Below, one piece after another: positions 29,134 through 39,559 of a stretch of 64,000 nucleotides of DNA. Below the pieces are notes generated by a model. That model was given only the letters and a program-made list of their open reading frames with translations, ran no database searches and was not told the DNA's origin. Positions within the stretch are counted from its first letter, which is position 1, and the number at the start of each line of letters is the position of its first letter. The DNA is from Myxococcales bacterium (GTDB lineage Bacteria; Myxococcota_A; Polyangia; Polyangiales; GCA-016699535). The position numbers and the translations under genes are program-made. The stretch spans positions 372,001-436,000 of the forward strand of contig CP064980.1 of NCBI GenBank assembly GCA_016699535.1. Direction: 5' to 3'.

Positions 29134-30573
29134 ATGGCAAAAGTAACCGTTATCGGTGCAGGTTTTGCCGGACACACCGCAGCGCTGTATCTCGGGGATG
29201 CTCTGGGCGAATCGCACGAAGTCACCGTGATCAATCTGCACGAATACTTTTACTACATTCCCTCATGGGTATGGGTAGGTATCGGCCGCATGGGTGTAGA
29301 TAAAACTCGCTTTTTACTTGCGCCAGTCTACAAGAAAAAAGGCATTCGATTTGTTCACGGCAAAGCCATCGCAGTGCATCCTGATAAAGACGATCAGTAT
29401 GTGGTGGTTGAACAAAAAGCAGACGGAACCAAGGTAAAGGTTCACTACGACTATTTGTTAATCGCCACGGGCCCGAAACTTAACTACGACGGCACCAAAG
29501 GCCTGGGTCCAAAGCACGGATTTGTCCAATCGATTTGTACGGCGCCTCACGCCGAGGCCAGCCGGGATGTGTACCTTGAGCAAGTTGCGCGTATGCAGCG
29601 TGGTGAACGCGTCAAGATGGTGATTGGCACCGGACACCCTGGCGCCACCTGCCAAGGCGCTGCCTTTGAGTACATTAGCAACATTCACAAAGACCTTGTT
29701 CGGCGACACGTACGCGACAAAGCCGATCTGCATTGGCTCTCCAATGAACGTGCGGCAGGAGACTTTGGCGTACGTGGCGTTCAAACCCGCTACCGAGGAC
29801 AGATGCTTTCAAGCAAAGAGTTTATTGAAGCTGCCTTTGCTGAATATGGCATTAGCTATGAAGTGCAACGTGGCGTGCACGAAGTAAACAAAGACACTTT
29901 GTTTTGGGAAAACTTCGAGGGCAAGTACGGTGAAAGCAAGTACGACTTTAGTATGCTTATTCCGCAGTTCAAAGGTGTTGAAATGGACTTTGTCGGCAGC
30001 GATCAGCAAGACGTCTCAACCAAAATAGTTAACCAAGCGGGCTTCGTGATTGTTGATGGCATCTATGGTCAGCCCTACGATGTGATGGCTAAGAATCCCA
30101 AGTCATGGCCCGGGCTTTATCAAAACCCCAATTATGAAAACATCTTTGCCGCAGGCATTGCTTTTGCACCGCCTGGGCCGATCTCTCAGCCGCATGTCAC
30201 ACCCAATGGCACAAGCATTTCCGCTGCACCGCCCCGTACTGGTATGGTCTCCGGCATCATTGGCCGCATCGTGGCCAAAAACATCATTGATTTAATCAAA
30301 CACGGCAAAATGACACACAGCGAACGCATGACCGAAATGGCCGCCGCCTGCATTGCATCGATGGGTGACTCTTTGTGGGACGGGCAAGCCGCCACTATCA
30401 CGGTGTATCCTGTCGTCCCGAACCACGAACGCTACAATAACCCATCGGGACGAGACATGTTTGTCACACACATGGAAATGGGCCTGGCGGGAGCGTGGAT
30501 GAAGCGCATGATTCACAGCACCTTCATGTACAAACTACGGGCTTATCCTGGCTGGAAAGTAATTCCGGAATAG
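29134..30573 (+). CDS. sqr: sulfide:quinone oxidoreductase
   Basis: 479 residues. The FAD loop TVIGAGFAGHTAAL is at the N-terminus. Three cysteines sit in the positions known for SQR catalysis: C135 in QSICTAPHA, C173 in GATCQGAAFEY and C406 in CIASMGDSLWDG. These match the SIC-T-HA, ATC/SC and CLADFGD contexts of characterised SQRs. A GPISQPHVTPNGTSI stretch replaces part of the usual FAD-domain end. The enzyme oxidises sulfide at the membrane and reduces quinone. A 47-residue protein follows in the same transcript. Confidence 0.82.
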   Translation: MAKVTVIGAGFAGHTAALYLGDALGESHEVTVINLHEYFYYIPSWVWVGIGRMGVDKTRFLLAPVYKKKGIRFVHGKAIAVHPDKDDQYVVVEQKADGTKVKVHYDYLLIATGPKLNYDGTKGLGPKHGFVQSICTAPHAEASRDVYLEQVARMQRGERVKMVIGTGHPGATCQGAAFEYISNIHKDLVRRHVRDKADLHWLSNERAAGDFGVRGVQTRYRGQMLSSKEFIEAAFAEYGISYEVQRGVHEVNKDTLFWENFEGKYGESKYDFSMLIPQFKGVEMDFVGSDQQDVSTKIVNQAGFVIVDGIYGQPYDVMAKNPKSWPGLYQNPNYENIFAAGIAFAPPGPISQPHVTPNGTSISAAPPRTGMVSGIIGRIVAKNIIDLIKHGKMTHSERMTEMAAACIASMGDSLWDGQAATITVYPVVPNHERYNNPSGRDMFVTHMEMGLAGAWMKRMIHSTFMYKLRAYPGWKVIPE

Positions 30574-30593
30574 TTTTTAAAAAGGGGAACACC

Positions 30594-30737
30594 ATGACGC
30601 AGCAACCGACACCTGCAAAGTTTACCATCACTGCCAAAGAGCGCTTTTGGATGAACAACAAACTCTACCAATTCTGGCGCTTCATTGTTTTGAACCTAAA
30701 AATCCTAAAAGCCGTCGACCGCGCCAAACGCTCTTAG
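30594..30737 (+). CDS. 47-residue small protein downstream of SQR
   Basis: MTQQPTPAKFTITAKERF begins a short protein with an AAAGGGG ribosome site and a 20-base gap from the SQR stop. The C-terminal half (FWRFIVLNLKILKAVDRAKRS) alternates hydrophobic and basic residues, suggesting an amphipathic membrane-associated helix. No known family is recognised. Its strong ribosome site and position argue that it is real and linked to SQR. Confidence 0.6.
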   Translation: MTQQPTPAKFTITAKERFWMNNKLYQFWRFIVLNLKILKAVDRAKRS

Positions 30738-30852
30738 TCGACTACCTTGCTTGGAGTATCCCAGCGACACCTCAAGCAACTCTTAAAGCGTTTTTAAATC
30801 TTCGCTAGGGTGAATTTCTCTAGTTCTACAGCTGTCTTTCGAGGAGAAGCTT

Positions 30853-30981
30853 ATGTATCGACACTTCATTTTAGTCGCATCGTTTTTGATCGTCGGCTTG
30901 GCAGGTTGTGTTGATAATGAGGCCTGTTTGGCCCAACCACTGCTGCCAGCATCTGTGTTGTTAGGAAAGAGAAAAAAGTGA
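30853..30981 (+). CDS. 42-residue lipoprotein, possibly truncated
   Basis: ATG at 30853 after GAGGAGAAG. The signal peptide MYRHFILVASFLIVGLAGC ends in lipobox LAGC, leaving only 24 mature residues (CVDNEACLAQ...) ending in KRKK. The IS110 remnant starts 2 bases after the stop, so the gene may have lost its 3' end to that insertion. Confidence 0.5.
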   Translation: MYRHFILVASFLIVGLAGCVDNEACLAQPLLPASVLLGKRKK

Positions 30982-30982
30982 A

Positions 30983-31410
30983 GGATTCTAGGTGTTCTGC
31001 TCCCGACAGATGCCGTTCAGAATGAGCAGAAGTGTTCACATGCACGCAGTGAGCGCCACTTTGGCAGATTTATGTTTTTCCATGCAGCGGTGATGAAGCG
31101 CAGGCAACAGGCCCTTGCTTGCTTCTAACGGCAGCTAAAGCCGCCATGCAGCGCACACGCCTGACTTGGCTTCTGCCACCGCAGGTGCGTCGTTTCCTTT
31201 GCGCTTTGCCACCGTCTCTGTTGAAAGGCGCTGCGCCAACGAGCGCAGCTATTTGCCTTCGGCCAAGACTTCCAAGCTCCGGTAATAAACCTAGCAAGGT
31301 CATGGCCGTCACAGGTCCGATGCCGTGCACGGAAACCAGGCGCTCTACGCCCAGGTATTCCAAAAGGGGGTTTCTGGCCGAGCCTAGTCATAAGGCGTTG
31401 CTGTAAGGAA
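30983..31410 (-). mobile_element. IS110-family transposase remnant
   Basis: On the minus strand, RLVSVHGIGPVTAMTLLGLLPELG, RQIAALVGAAPFNRDGG and RRTCGGRSQVRRV are the C-terminal Transposase_20 (IS116/IS110/IS902) domain. The tail continues in another frame as KSAKVALTACM followed by a stop. At least two frameshifts and the lost N-terminal DEDD domain make it non-functional. Bases 30983-31145 closely match 47009-47170 in the same orientation. Confidence 0.8.
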
Positions 31411-31435
31411 CTGGCCCCGCGATTGCTGAAGCGGG

Positions 31436-31769
31436 GTGATGCGAGGTGCACCTGCCAAGCCGAGCTACCAACCACGGCGCCTGACTGAAACAGTGCTGTA
31501 TCAGACAGTTGCGCGTTATTGGCGGGAGTTTTGTGAGCAGCTTGCACTGCATGACAAACACTTACCGGCGTTCGTGCACAAAGCGTTGACTAGGGTCCTT
31601 CGGACCCGTCGACAGGCTTGTAACGATGCAGCTACACGGGCTTGCGTCCGTTTCGTGTTGCAACGTTACAACCATGTTTGAGGCATTCTTGAAGTGCGGC
31701 TTGCTCGAATACGCCTACGCACGCTGCGTGTGCGAGGATTGCGGTGAGGTGCACAAGGTCGGTTGTTGA
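31436..31769 (+). mobile_element. IS91-family transposase remnant, N-terminal zinc-binding domain
   Basis: Translates as YQPRRLTETVLYQTVARYWREF...LPAFV, then after an inserted stretch of about 100 bases continues as FEAFLKCGLLEYAYARCVCEDCGEVHKVGC and stops at 31769. This is the zinc-binding N-terminus of IS91/IS801-type transposases. The insert contains the hairpin GGGTCC-TTC-GGACCC (31593-31607). No catalytic Y2 domain follows; a middle fragment of the same protein type appears at 38778. Confidence 0.65.
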
Positions 31770-31856
31770 CTTTTTGATAATGCACATTGCCAATATCGAT
31801 TTCGTGAATGGCTGCAATGTCTGCTTGTTGTGCCACTATTAGCGAAGCTACCTTCT

Positions 31857-32295
31857 CTAAAACGGCTTCTGGATCGGTATAAAATAGTACAGGTTACCAA
31901 TGCTACCCATGTTACCGCAGGTGCCTAAATTGTAAGTCAAGCCTTTCAGACGCTCTTGGCAGCCGGGCTCGACTGGAGACTCATATCCCCCTTTTCCTTT
32001 TCCGCACTTACAATCAGTCTTTAGTTTCGGCCAGCAACTCAAGGTCAAGTAGATCCTTGCTTCAACCTGAAGCCTTCTTTGTCGCAATAAAATCTTACTT
32101 GCTTAAAACGTCAATACTTGTCACGCCAAACGGGACTTGGAGACGGTGCTCATAACACGCCTCAAACGATGGACCAGGCACGTAAGTAAAGATATCTATT
32201 CGTACGGGCTCACGGCCCAAGGTTGCGATGCGGTCATGTTGGGTATTCGGTTTTGGATCGAGGCCTACGGTGTACTGCCAGTGCGTGGGCACCAT
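31857..32295 (-). pseudogene. possible broken small secreted or surface protein
   Basis: Two adjoining minus-strand frames, 32095-32295 (MVPTHWQYTVGLDPKPNT...) and 31857-32087 (...CKCGKGKGGYESPVEPGCQERLKGL...NLGTCGNMGSIGNLYYF). Both have sensible composition and cysteines, and could be one gene split by frameshifts around 32060-32100. No family is recognised, and it may be chance. Confidence 0.25.
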
Positions 32296-32376
32296 TTAAC
32301 AAGTACTCTACGTGATGTTCTATCCGTAATTGTAAGAAATCGTTGAAGTCGTGATGGAGCTTCGGGCCGATTGAAT

Positions 32377-33921
32377 TCAGTTCAGATCCATCACGTATAA
32401 ACTACCAACATCCTGGGCGGGGGAAGGATCGGTGAAGGGGGCGCCTATCAGAGCCACATCACTGAGCAGAAGAACTTCGAAACCGAACTGATCTGCTCCA
32501 GAGTTGCTGGCTTGGGTGTAAATAATGCCTTCTTGCCAAAGGTTGCCGTTGTACTGATACAGATAGGCCGCGCCACCCGTCCCTGATCCCGGCGCGCCCA
32601 CTAAGAGGGTGTCCCCCCGCAGAGATAGACTAGATCCAAACCCATCGCCGGCGCCAGCGTCGCTAGCGGTGAAAGTTTGGGTTTCGGTCCAGCTGCTGCC
32701 ATCGTACTCGAAGACATAGACGCGACCGGTTCGGCTTGGTGCATCGTAAGCTGATGCCCCGATAACGAGCCGAGTGCCGCTCAGCGTGATTGGCCAGCCA
32801 TAGTTGTCGTGATCTTGCAAGAGCGATCCGGTCACGCGTTGCTGCTCGATCCAACTATTGCCAACCCGCTCGAAGAGGTAGACCGCTCCAGCTTCCGAGT
32901 TTGAGGGTTGACCATCTCGTTCGCGTTTCTCTGCGCCAATGGCCATCCAGGTTCCATCCATAGCTACGGATGAGCCAAAGGTATCACCTTGATTCGTTTC
33001 GGAGGCAACGATAGGACCAACGTAGTTCCAGGTTTCAGGAGCTGTGCGGTGGTAGATGTGAACGACTCCCGAGTAGTTTCCCCCGGTAGGGTTGCTGATG
33101 TGCTGCAGCGGCCATCCAGTCACCATCGATGGCTACTCCTGAGCCAAAAAGGCATAGTCGTACATGGGGTTGGGGTTGATGAGATTAGCGACTTCTTTCC
33201 AGCTTAAATCGGGCTGCTCTTCGTAAATTACTGCACGGCCGGTGTCGGTAAACCCATTATCATCCATAGCAGAAGCGCCCACGACGAGTGTGCCGTTTTC
33301 TAGGGCAACTGCGTTGCCAAACCCATCGTTTGGGGCGCTCGCACTGTATGTGATAGTGCGATCAAAATTGAAGGCGCCAGACTGATCGCGTCGATACACA
33401 TACACTGCGCCACTGCCGGCGTAGGGCCAAGCTGCAGCTGGCGCACCAACAACGAGTGTATCGTTATCAAAAGCAAAATCATAGGCAAAGGTTTCAGAGC
33501 TATTCGCCACAGGACTCTGGAAAAAGGACAGGCTTTGAACTTGGCAGGCAGGGCAGGGTCCACCGCAATCCACACCGGCTTCGTTTTGGTTCTGCGCCCC
33601 ATCTGAGCAGGTGGGGCTTGCGCAGAGCAAGGAAGGATTGCAATAGCCATTTAGGCAGTCGCTGTTTTGAACGCAAGCCGCGTCATCCGCACAGGCCGGA
33701 CATTCACCGCCTCCGCAATCCACGTCAGTCTCAGAGAAGTTTTTGATCGTATCCTCGCAGGCAGGGTTCGAGTTGGCATCGGCCGGGGCATCGAGTTCAC
33801 CACTGTCTGAGCTAGCGTCTGGACCACCGTCGACTTCAGTAATCAACGTCAAGTCGTAGCCGATCCGGCCGCAACCGGATACGAAAAAAAACGCTAGAGC
33901 AAGGACGAAACATCTCTTCAT
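32377..33921 (-). CDS. surface lipoprotein with cysteine-rich repeats and FG-GAP-like beta-propeller, frameshifted
   Basis: Signal peptide and lipobox MKRCFVLALAFFFVSGC, then GRIGYD, an Asp/Ser-rich linker, two DVDCGG-type cysteine repeats, then propeller-like blades with repeated DTLVVGAPA, GTLVVGASA, TRLVIGASA, DTLLVGAPG and VALIGAPF. The coding halves (33133-33921 and 32377-33126) are separated by two close single-base shifts near 33110-33152, one in a T5 run, with GSGVAIDGDWMA read in the third frame between them. The restored protein has about 514 residues and shares its N-terminal motif and cysteine repeats with the large lipoprotein at 47-50 kb. Likely an exported adhesion or binding protein. 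Confidence 0.7.
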
Positions 33922-34067
33922 GCTTTTTAACTATAGCAGTAACGCTTACTTTCATCACGTACTTATCCGATTGTAGCCTTTGCGGCTATGCTACGAACAA
34001 CAAAGTGGAGATCAAAGTGTGAGTCAGTGTGCGATAGCATTGGATGATACGATAATTTACTGGCTGA

Positions 34068-34391
34068 ATGATGGAGGCTATCAACTTGCGATTTCATCCT
34101 TTGCAATACCTAGGCTTCAGGAAAGAAGCCGAGAAGCTCGCGCAAGAATGTTTGACCGCGATTAAAACACAAGTCGCTGGTCCTACCGCAGAAGGTGGAA
34201 GTTTGCCGAAAATGACCATCTCGATCGGCGTCGCCACATTGCGCAGTTGTTTGCGCGAAAAGCGGAAAAGCAAGAGCAATCAGCCCTCGCCGGCTTCACG
34301 ACTGATCACTGTTGCCGATCGTGCACTGTACCGCGCCAAACACGGCGGTCGGGCCCGCGCCGCATGCGGCAGCAAACGCGATGATCGCTAA
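34068..34391 (+). pseudogene. GGDEF domain C-terminal remnant
   Basis: Encodes KEAEKLAQECLTAIK..., then MTISIGVATL and ITVADRALYRAKHGGRARA, the last third of a GGDEF domain. No GGDEF active site, N-terminal sensor or membrane part is present, and the upstream residues do not fit. A fragment left by rearrangement. Confidence 0.6.
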
Positions 34392-34578
34392 GGGCTCCAG
34401 AAGCTTGACGCAAAAGCCATGGGTTTCAGAGAGTTGCAAGTGTGTGTCGAATGAATATCGGTTCAACATCGAGTGCAATTCTTGTGGCTCGGGACTTTAT
34501 CGTTTATATTCTTAGGATCGAGTCTGTGTTTGAAACCACCCTCATTTACTTTGCTCTACGTACGAAGGTGGAAGCTGA

Positions 34579-35961
34579 ATGAAGATTCTTTTGATTTATT
34601 GCTGCGGCCTTGTTGCTTTGGTCGCGTGCGGATCGGGATCCATTGGCGCAACCCATGATAGTGGCACTTTCGATAGCGAACTACAGTTTGATGGCTCCGA
34701 TCTTAGCGACAGTGGACTCGATGGCAGTAGCCCCCCGAATCCAGGACCTGGCGATCAGATGGCCGAGCCGACGATTCCGCCCGGCGATATTCCAGCTTGG
34801 ATGGAACCTCATGGAATCAACGTCCATGATTTGGTGGGCAATGTACCTGAGGCCCATCTCGTCGATACGATAGTTTCGGCTTTTCCGGGTCTTGGTCGCT
34901 ACATATCCGGCACACGAAACGGGAGCACCGTCACCATTCGCGTGCGCTACAGCTTGCGTGAAGACGCAAGCGGACAGTTCTCGCAGGGTTCCGCTCCGGG
35001 TCAATTGGCTGCGCTTGATCAATGGCCTACCGTTGTCCCGGCCTCGGAACTGCACTTGTACAATGGGACAACCGAGGTCACAGACAAAGTCATCCGATAC
35101 CGCTGTCGTGCCGCGGGTCTAGTAAAACCCAGTGACAACGCAGCATCGTTGGATCGCTATCCGGTCACTCAAGTCAACACCAACTTGTTCAATGAAGCTG
35201 GCGCCCTTGTTTTGCCGGCCAACCGGGGCTGTACTTTTTTATTGAATGGCCTTTATCCAGAACTCATTGGCGAGTCCACTTTCAGATCAAACAATAAAAT
35301 CCAAGTTAATGTTCTAGGCCAACAGAGTTTCACATTCAAATCTTACATTGGCGTGGGTAACGCTGGAAACCTAACCCCACTTCAAACACAGCTTAGCAAC
35401 ACCTACGCCAGTCGACATGACAAGTTTGATATTGCTCCACCCAACGGAACAGACGTTGTTTTACTTAAATTTCCGCCGGCACCGGTTGACGCATACGGTC
35501 CGATAGCGAACATCGCCCGACCAAGCTCAGGAAGCTATCGCTTTGCCAGCACAGCAGGCCCTGGTCTCTCAGTCGATCACATCACTTCGATTGCAATGAG
35601 CCCTAGCCTTCAATGGCAAGATGCAGACCAAAGTGGATCAACCACAGAGTTGGTGTTTCTACCTACACTTGGACCTGTAAACAAAATCTCAAGTCCAGAG
35701 TATTTTGTCCCTTTCGGTGTTAGCTATAATCCTTGCATGAGCTCGGGCGGCTGTTCCGCAGGGCTGCTCACTCAGATCTACAACGCCACAATGACCATGA
35801 CGCTGTACTATTATTCCATCGAGCGCACAGGCGATAATCTGTACAAAATTCCTTTACGACAGGTTGGAGTCACCTACACAAGTGCTGCTCCTGGCACCGT
35901 CACCACGCACGGTCACGGCTACTTTGACTACCAAGGCAGGCTCGTTGATTTTGAGCCTTAG
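34579..35961 (+). CDS. hypothetical secreted lipoprotein
   Basis: 460 residues. Signal peptide with lipobox LVALVAC at residues 12-18, a low-complexity Asp/Ser/Pro spacer (about 25-75), then a globular part with few cysteines. I see no known domain. It looks intact, unlike most neighbours, and sits between transposase remnants in the accessory island. Confidence 0.55.
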   Translation: MKILLIYCCGLVALVACGSGSIGATHDSGTFDSELQFDGSDLSDSGLDGSSPPNPGPGDQMAEPTIPPGDIPAWMEPHGINVHDLVGNVPEAHLVDTIVSAFPGLGRYISGTRNGSTVTIRVRYSLREDASGQFSQGSAPGQLAALDQWPTVVPASELHLYNGTTEVTDKVIRYRCRAAGLVKPSDNAASLDRYPVTQVNTNLFNEAGALVLPANRGCTFLLNGLYPELIGESTFRSNNKIQVNVLGQQSFTFKSYIGVGNAGNLTPLQTQLSNTYASRHDKFDIAPPNGTDVVLLKFPPAPVDAYGPIANIARPSSGSYRFASTAGPGLSVDHITSIAMSPSLQWQDADQSGSTTELVFLPTLGPVNKISSPEYFVPFGVSYNPCMSSGGCSAGLLTQIYNATMTMTLYYYSIERTGDNLYKIPLRQVGVTYTSAAPGTVTTHGHGYFDYQGRLVDFEP

Positions 35962-36175
35962 AAGCTCACCTACATATGACCACCCCCAAAAGCATATGAA
36001 GCACGGTTGCGTTATCTTTGCTGACGGGTTCAGGCAAGCTAAAATTGTGGATTGCATTCTATTCTTTCTCGGAGCCCCAGATCGTTCACTTACTTCCTCA
36101 GGAGGTTGAGGTTGCAGCAGCCAGCTTGCGTTGTGGTAAGATGACCCACCACTACCCAAGCCCAAACGTACTCCC
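35962..36175. other. gap with no recognisable gene
   Basis: Start of the roughly 500-base stretch between two lipoprotein genes. The part from 36176 to 36290 holds an IS91 fragment; the rest (to 36464) shows nothing recognisable. Confidence 0.5.
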
Positions 36176-36290
36176 TGGGCCAAACTGCTCGCCAGAGTCT
36201 TCTAAGTCGATGTTTCCGTTTGCCCATCCTGTGAAAATCAAAGAGTTTGCCTGAGCCGAACACGCCGCGGGCATACCCCGTGCTCCGCCA
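36176..36290 (+). mobile_element. IS91-family transposase remnant, C-terminal end
   Basis: Translates as WAKLLARVF-stop-VDVSVCPSC, the signature end of IS91-type transposases where a CPxCGG motif follows LLARVFxVDV. An in-frame stop and a following frameshift show decay. Bases from about 36203 match the similar remnant at 41777-41880 closely (TTTGCCCATCCTGTG and CGCCGCGGGCATAC are shared). Confidence 0.55.
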
Positions 36291-36464
36291 ACCCTAGACC
36301 GGGTTTCAGCATCGTAGTTTTGAAATCAAGAGTTAGGGGTCACACGGCAGGCTTCTTTAACTAGTTTCTTCAACTTCACAGCAGACACAACTTTTCGGAT
36401 ACCCCAATGTTTTTTTCGAAAAGAGGTAGCATGTTGGGCGGCGGCAATTGGCCTGTGGGTCTGG

Positions 36465-38032
36465 CTATCCTGAGGCTGAGCATCGGTCTGCCAATACTGT
36501 TGCAATATTGCGAAGATGGATCAGATGCGTATCTGCTGAGCGCATCCATTCGGGAGGTGGTGGGCCTAACTTATCGAGACACTCTTGCATACCGATGGGA
36601 TCATCGAGAAACTCTTTGTAGCAGTTCAAGCGCAGCACGCCGTCCGATCCGCCAGTTGCCGCTAAAAACTCAGATGCAATCGCTCCCAGAACCATCGCCA
36701 AAGAGCAGGCCAAGCCACCACCGGTGACGTGATCAAGCAACAAACCCATCAACGCATCTAAAAATGCCTTTAGGGCAGCGATTTCCTCGTCCATTCCCTC
36801 TGTGGCTTCAGGGAACATAGGGTTGGATTCTGCTTTCCTTTTTAAAAGATCCAGCAGCCGCGTCATGGCTTCATTCACAATAGTTCCCAGCCGTTCTGCA
36901 GCCAGAGTTGGGTCGAGCGGCAACGACTCCCATTGACCCGGCCAGGGCGGCGGCACTTCAATCCCGCCGTCAGCGCCGATGCGCACGCCGCCGATGGCCA
37001 CTGGCTGAAACAAAAATACAAGGTTGCAACACCACCCACCGCGAGTCCTACAGCTAAAAGCACAAGCCCGGTGCCGCTTATGATTGGCCCGCCGCCTTTG
37101 CTGATTGGATCAATACTCGGAAATGCTGTGACAGTAAGTCCGGCGGCAGTCACAACCAGTCCCGCTTGCGCCACTGGATTTTTCGTGAGTTGCGCCACAG
37201 TCTGTGAGAGTTTCGATTCCGAAGTGCGGGCCACCAAAATGGGCGATCCTGAAACAAGCTTTTGGCCTTGAATGGCGAAATACCCCGAGTCAACGTAGCC
37301 TTGTTCCGGATCCTTGAAACGTTCATCCTCATCAAATACTTCCTGGCCAACATCGGCAAGCTGAACCTGACCATCAACAAACAGCATGCGGCCATAGTCC
37401 GTGTATTGCGCCGGAACATACTCTGGATCCGCGAGCGGATTAATCACGCTTTGCTCGGCATCGATGACTGGCCGGCAAAAAACATTACCCACAGGTTCGC
37501 CCAAGGTGATGCCTTGAGAGTGAAAAGTCAGAAAATCGTTGAAGGCCTTTGAGACGCTGCCATCTATGGTGCAATCAGCAGTGTTATCGACGAAGGCATC
37601 GCTTTGCGCCAAACGCCGACCTATCATGATGCGGCTCACTTGCTTGCTTTGCTGATTCATTACAAACTTGGCGCGTTTGGTGTATTGTACCACTTGTACT
37701 CCGTCGGTGTAGGCGCGGTACATGGGACCGCCCACATACTCACCGCAACTCTCAAGGCCACCAGTTGTGAGCATGGCCTCAGTAAAGTGTTGTTTGCTTT
37801 CGCTGTTGTACGGCTCAGCCAGTTTATCGAGCTGCGCTTCGTAGTTTAGTCCTGGCCCGACGTATTCCGGTGTGATCAGATAATATTGCCCTGAACCCGT
37901 GCTCGCTTTGTTATCGGAGCCAACATCGTCGCCACTCAGTGTGGTGCAGCCGAGACCAAGCACGGAGCTAAAGCACAAGAGCGTTGCCAAGAAACTACTT
38001 ATACAAGAAACAAAGAACGAACTATTTAACAT
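36465..38032 (-). CDS. large lipoprotein with C-terminal membrane or hydrophobic segment, frameshifted
   Basis: Signal peptide ending in lipobox VLGLGC, then a globular part, a glycine-rich hydrophobic stretch (AGLVVTAAGLTVTA ... GTGLVLLAVGLAVGGVATLYF), where the first frame drifts into an unlikely arginine-rich tail. A second frame (36465-37013) begins with QPVAIGGVRIGADGG and continues plausibly to a stop. I join them by a one-base slip near 37008-37015, giving about 520 residues. The second part has no signal peptide and only a TTG start, which supports the join. Function not recognised. Confidence 0.5.
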
Positions 38033-38777
38033 TACATATACTCCAAAAACTCACTTAGAGAACCTCTTGTCCTAAAAGACTTGCGAAAAACGTGCCACCT
38101 ACATTGTTCCACACATGGATGCTTTGCGTTGTCAGAAGTCATTGTAAAATCGGCATTCTTTGCTTTCCACAACACAACTGACCTGCACGATCTTCGATAA
38201 TACTGGTGTTAAGGCTCAATGCAGGTCACTTAAGGCCGCAGTTGATGAGTTTTTTCGGAATGCTAGATAGTTTTTCGTAGGATCCAGGATCATGTCCAAA
38301 AACTGAAATGATTAGAGTTTGTTACAGACCTAACCGCGATTTTTTGATTCATGTCTGAAAAGGCACTGTAGAGCCGAGTGTTGGTCTAGTAGCGTGGCGT
38401 CTAACTGGTGCCTAAGCTCCAGTCGGACTATGGGACTCGGAGCAATGGTCGCATTGAAGCGATTTTCCTTCTGCGACGAGCATTTATCGCGCTATGGGTC
38501 GTAAATTTTTGAATTCTTTTTCTTTTTCGGCACAGATCCTGGATCGACAACGACAACAAAGCTTCTGCTCTTGGGCTCGGCCCCGAGTTTGTCGAAATTA
38601 GTGCGATTCTGTAAGCAATTGCCACAGTTGCCGGAGGCGCAGCTTTGGCTGTAGAGCTCGCTGCAGGCACTAAAACTCGAGCTTCAACAGCTTGAAACTA
38701 ACGCCAGCGACGTTGCTCCCCTAGCTTCCGCTTTTGCTTAGCTAGTTACCCAACCCAAGCTGATAGCGACCTTGGAT
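38033..38777. other. 745-base stretch with no recognisable gene
   Basis: Both strands are full of stops and no family was recognised in any frame. The next sequence is an IS91 fragment, so this may be decayed DNA flanking it. Confidence 0.5.
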
Positions 38778-38990
38778 GACTCGATTGAGGATTCAGCGAA
38801 ACACCTCAACGATGAAGTGCTGCCCGAAGTACCGATTCGCCAATGGGTGATGACCTTGCCAAGCGCGCACTCGCTCTGTCCTCGGTGGATGAGGCGAAGA
38901 CGGACTCACTGACTTTCGTGCAGCGCTTTGACAGCGCGTTGCGTCTGAATCCTCATCTGCATGTCTTGATACTTGATGGGGCGCGTATGT
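38778..38990 (+). mobile_element. IS91-family transposase remnant, middle part
   Basis: Reads DSIEDSAKHLNDEVLPEVPIRQWVMTLPSA, which is the conserved VPxRQWVLTxP region before the rolling-circle Y2 domain, then after a frameshift FVQRFDSALRLNPHLHVLILDG, the HxH metal-binding part. About 40 residues are missing between. It could be the continuation of the N-terminal piece at 31436-31769. Confidence 0.65.
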
Positions 38991-39422
38991 GGACGGGGCG
39001 TTTCCCCCAACCTTAAAGAACAAACCGTCGTAGCCTACGAGGGTGACAGGCCTGTCTTTGCAACCCTTGCCTCAACAGGGAAGGAAGAATTCGAAACGCC
39101 ACCAGGTATCTTCCGCATGATTTCAAAGCACGTCAGCACCACGATGGATGATTTTGCATCGCAAGAACTCGCTTACAGCATCGAAGATGTCCCTTGGGTC
39201 ATTTGCTACAGTGGCAGCTACGCATTGCACGGAGCCTTTTGGCACAACCGTTTCGGGCAAACGCGAAGTCACGGCTGTGTTCACCTCGCTCCGATTGACC
39301 CAAGTTGGCTTTTTCAGTGGTCCGAGCCCACGCTTCCGAACGCCTGGCATTCCCTCTTTGCCTCACGCGATCGTCCCGGTACATGGGTCTACGTCGATAC
39401 GGGTGAAGAACCAAGCAACTAG
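38973..39422 (+). pseudogene. L,D-transpeptidase catalytic domain without N-terminus
   Basis: Contains LHGAFWHNRFGQTRSHGCVHLAP, with the HG..SHGCVH motif and the catalytic cysteine of YkuD/ErfK enzymes that form 3-3 peptidoglycan cross-links or attach proteins. The family part starts about NLKEQTVVAYEGDRPVFATL. The first residues are read through from the preceding IS91 fragment, and there is no signal peptide. I infer that an IS91-related event cut the gene; the domain itself is intact. Confidence 0.6.
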
Positions 39423-39559
39423 AAGATCATGGATCTTCTGCTTATGTTCTCGGCGCGAGCTTATGGATCGCCCCAAGGCTCTCACTCATTTTTGACAACA
39501 AAGCAAAGATTTCGCATTGCGCTCATCATCTACAGCGCTAATTTAGAGGTAGACACACC

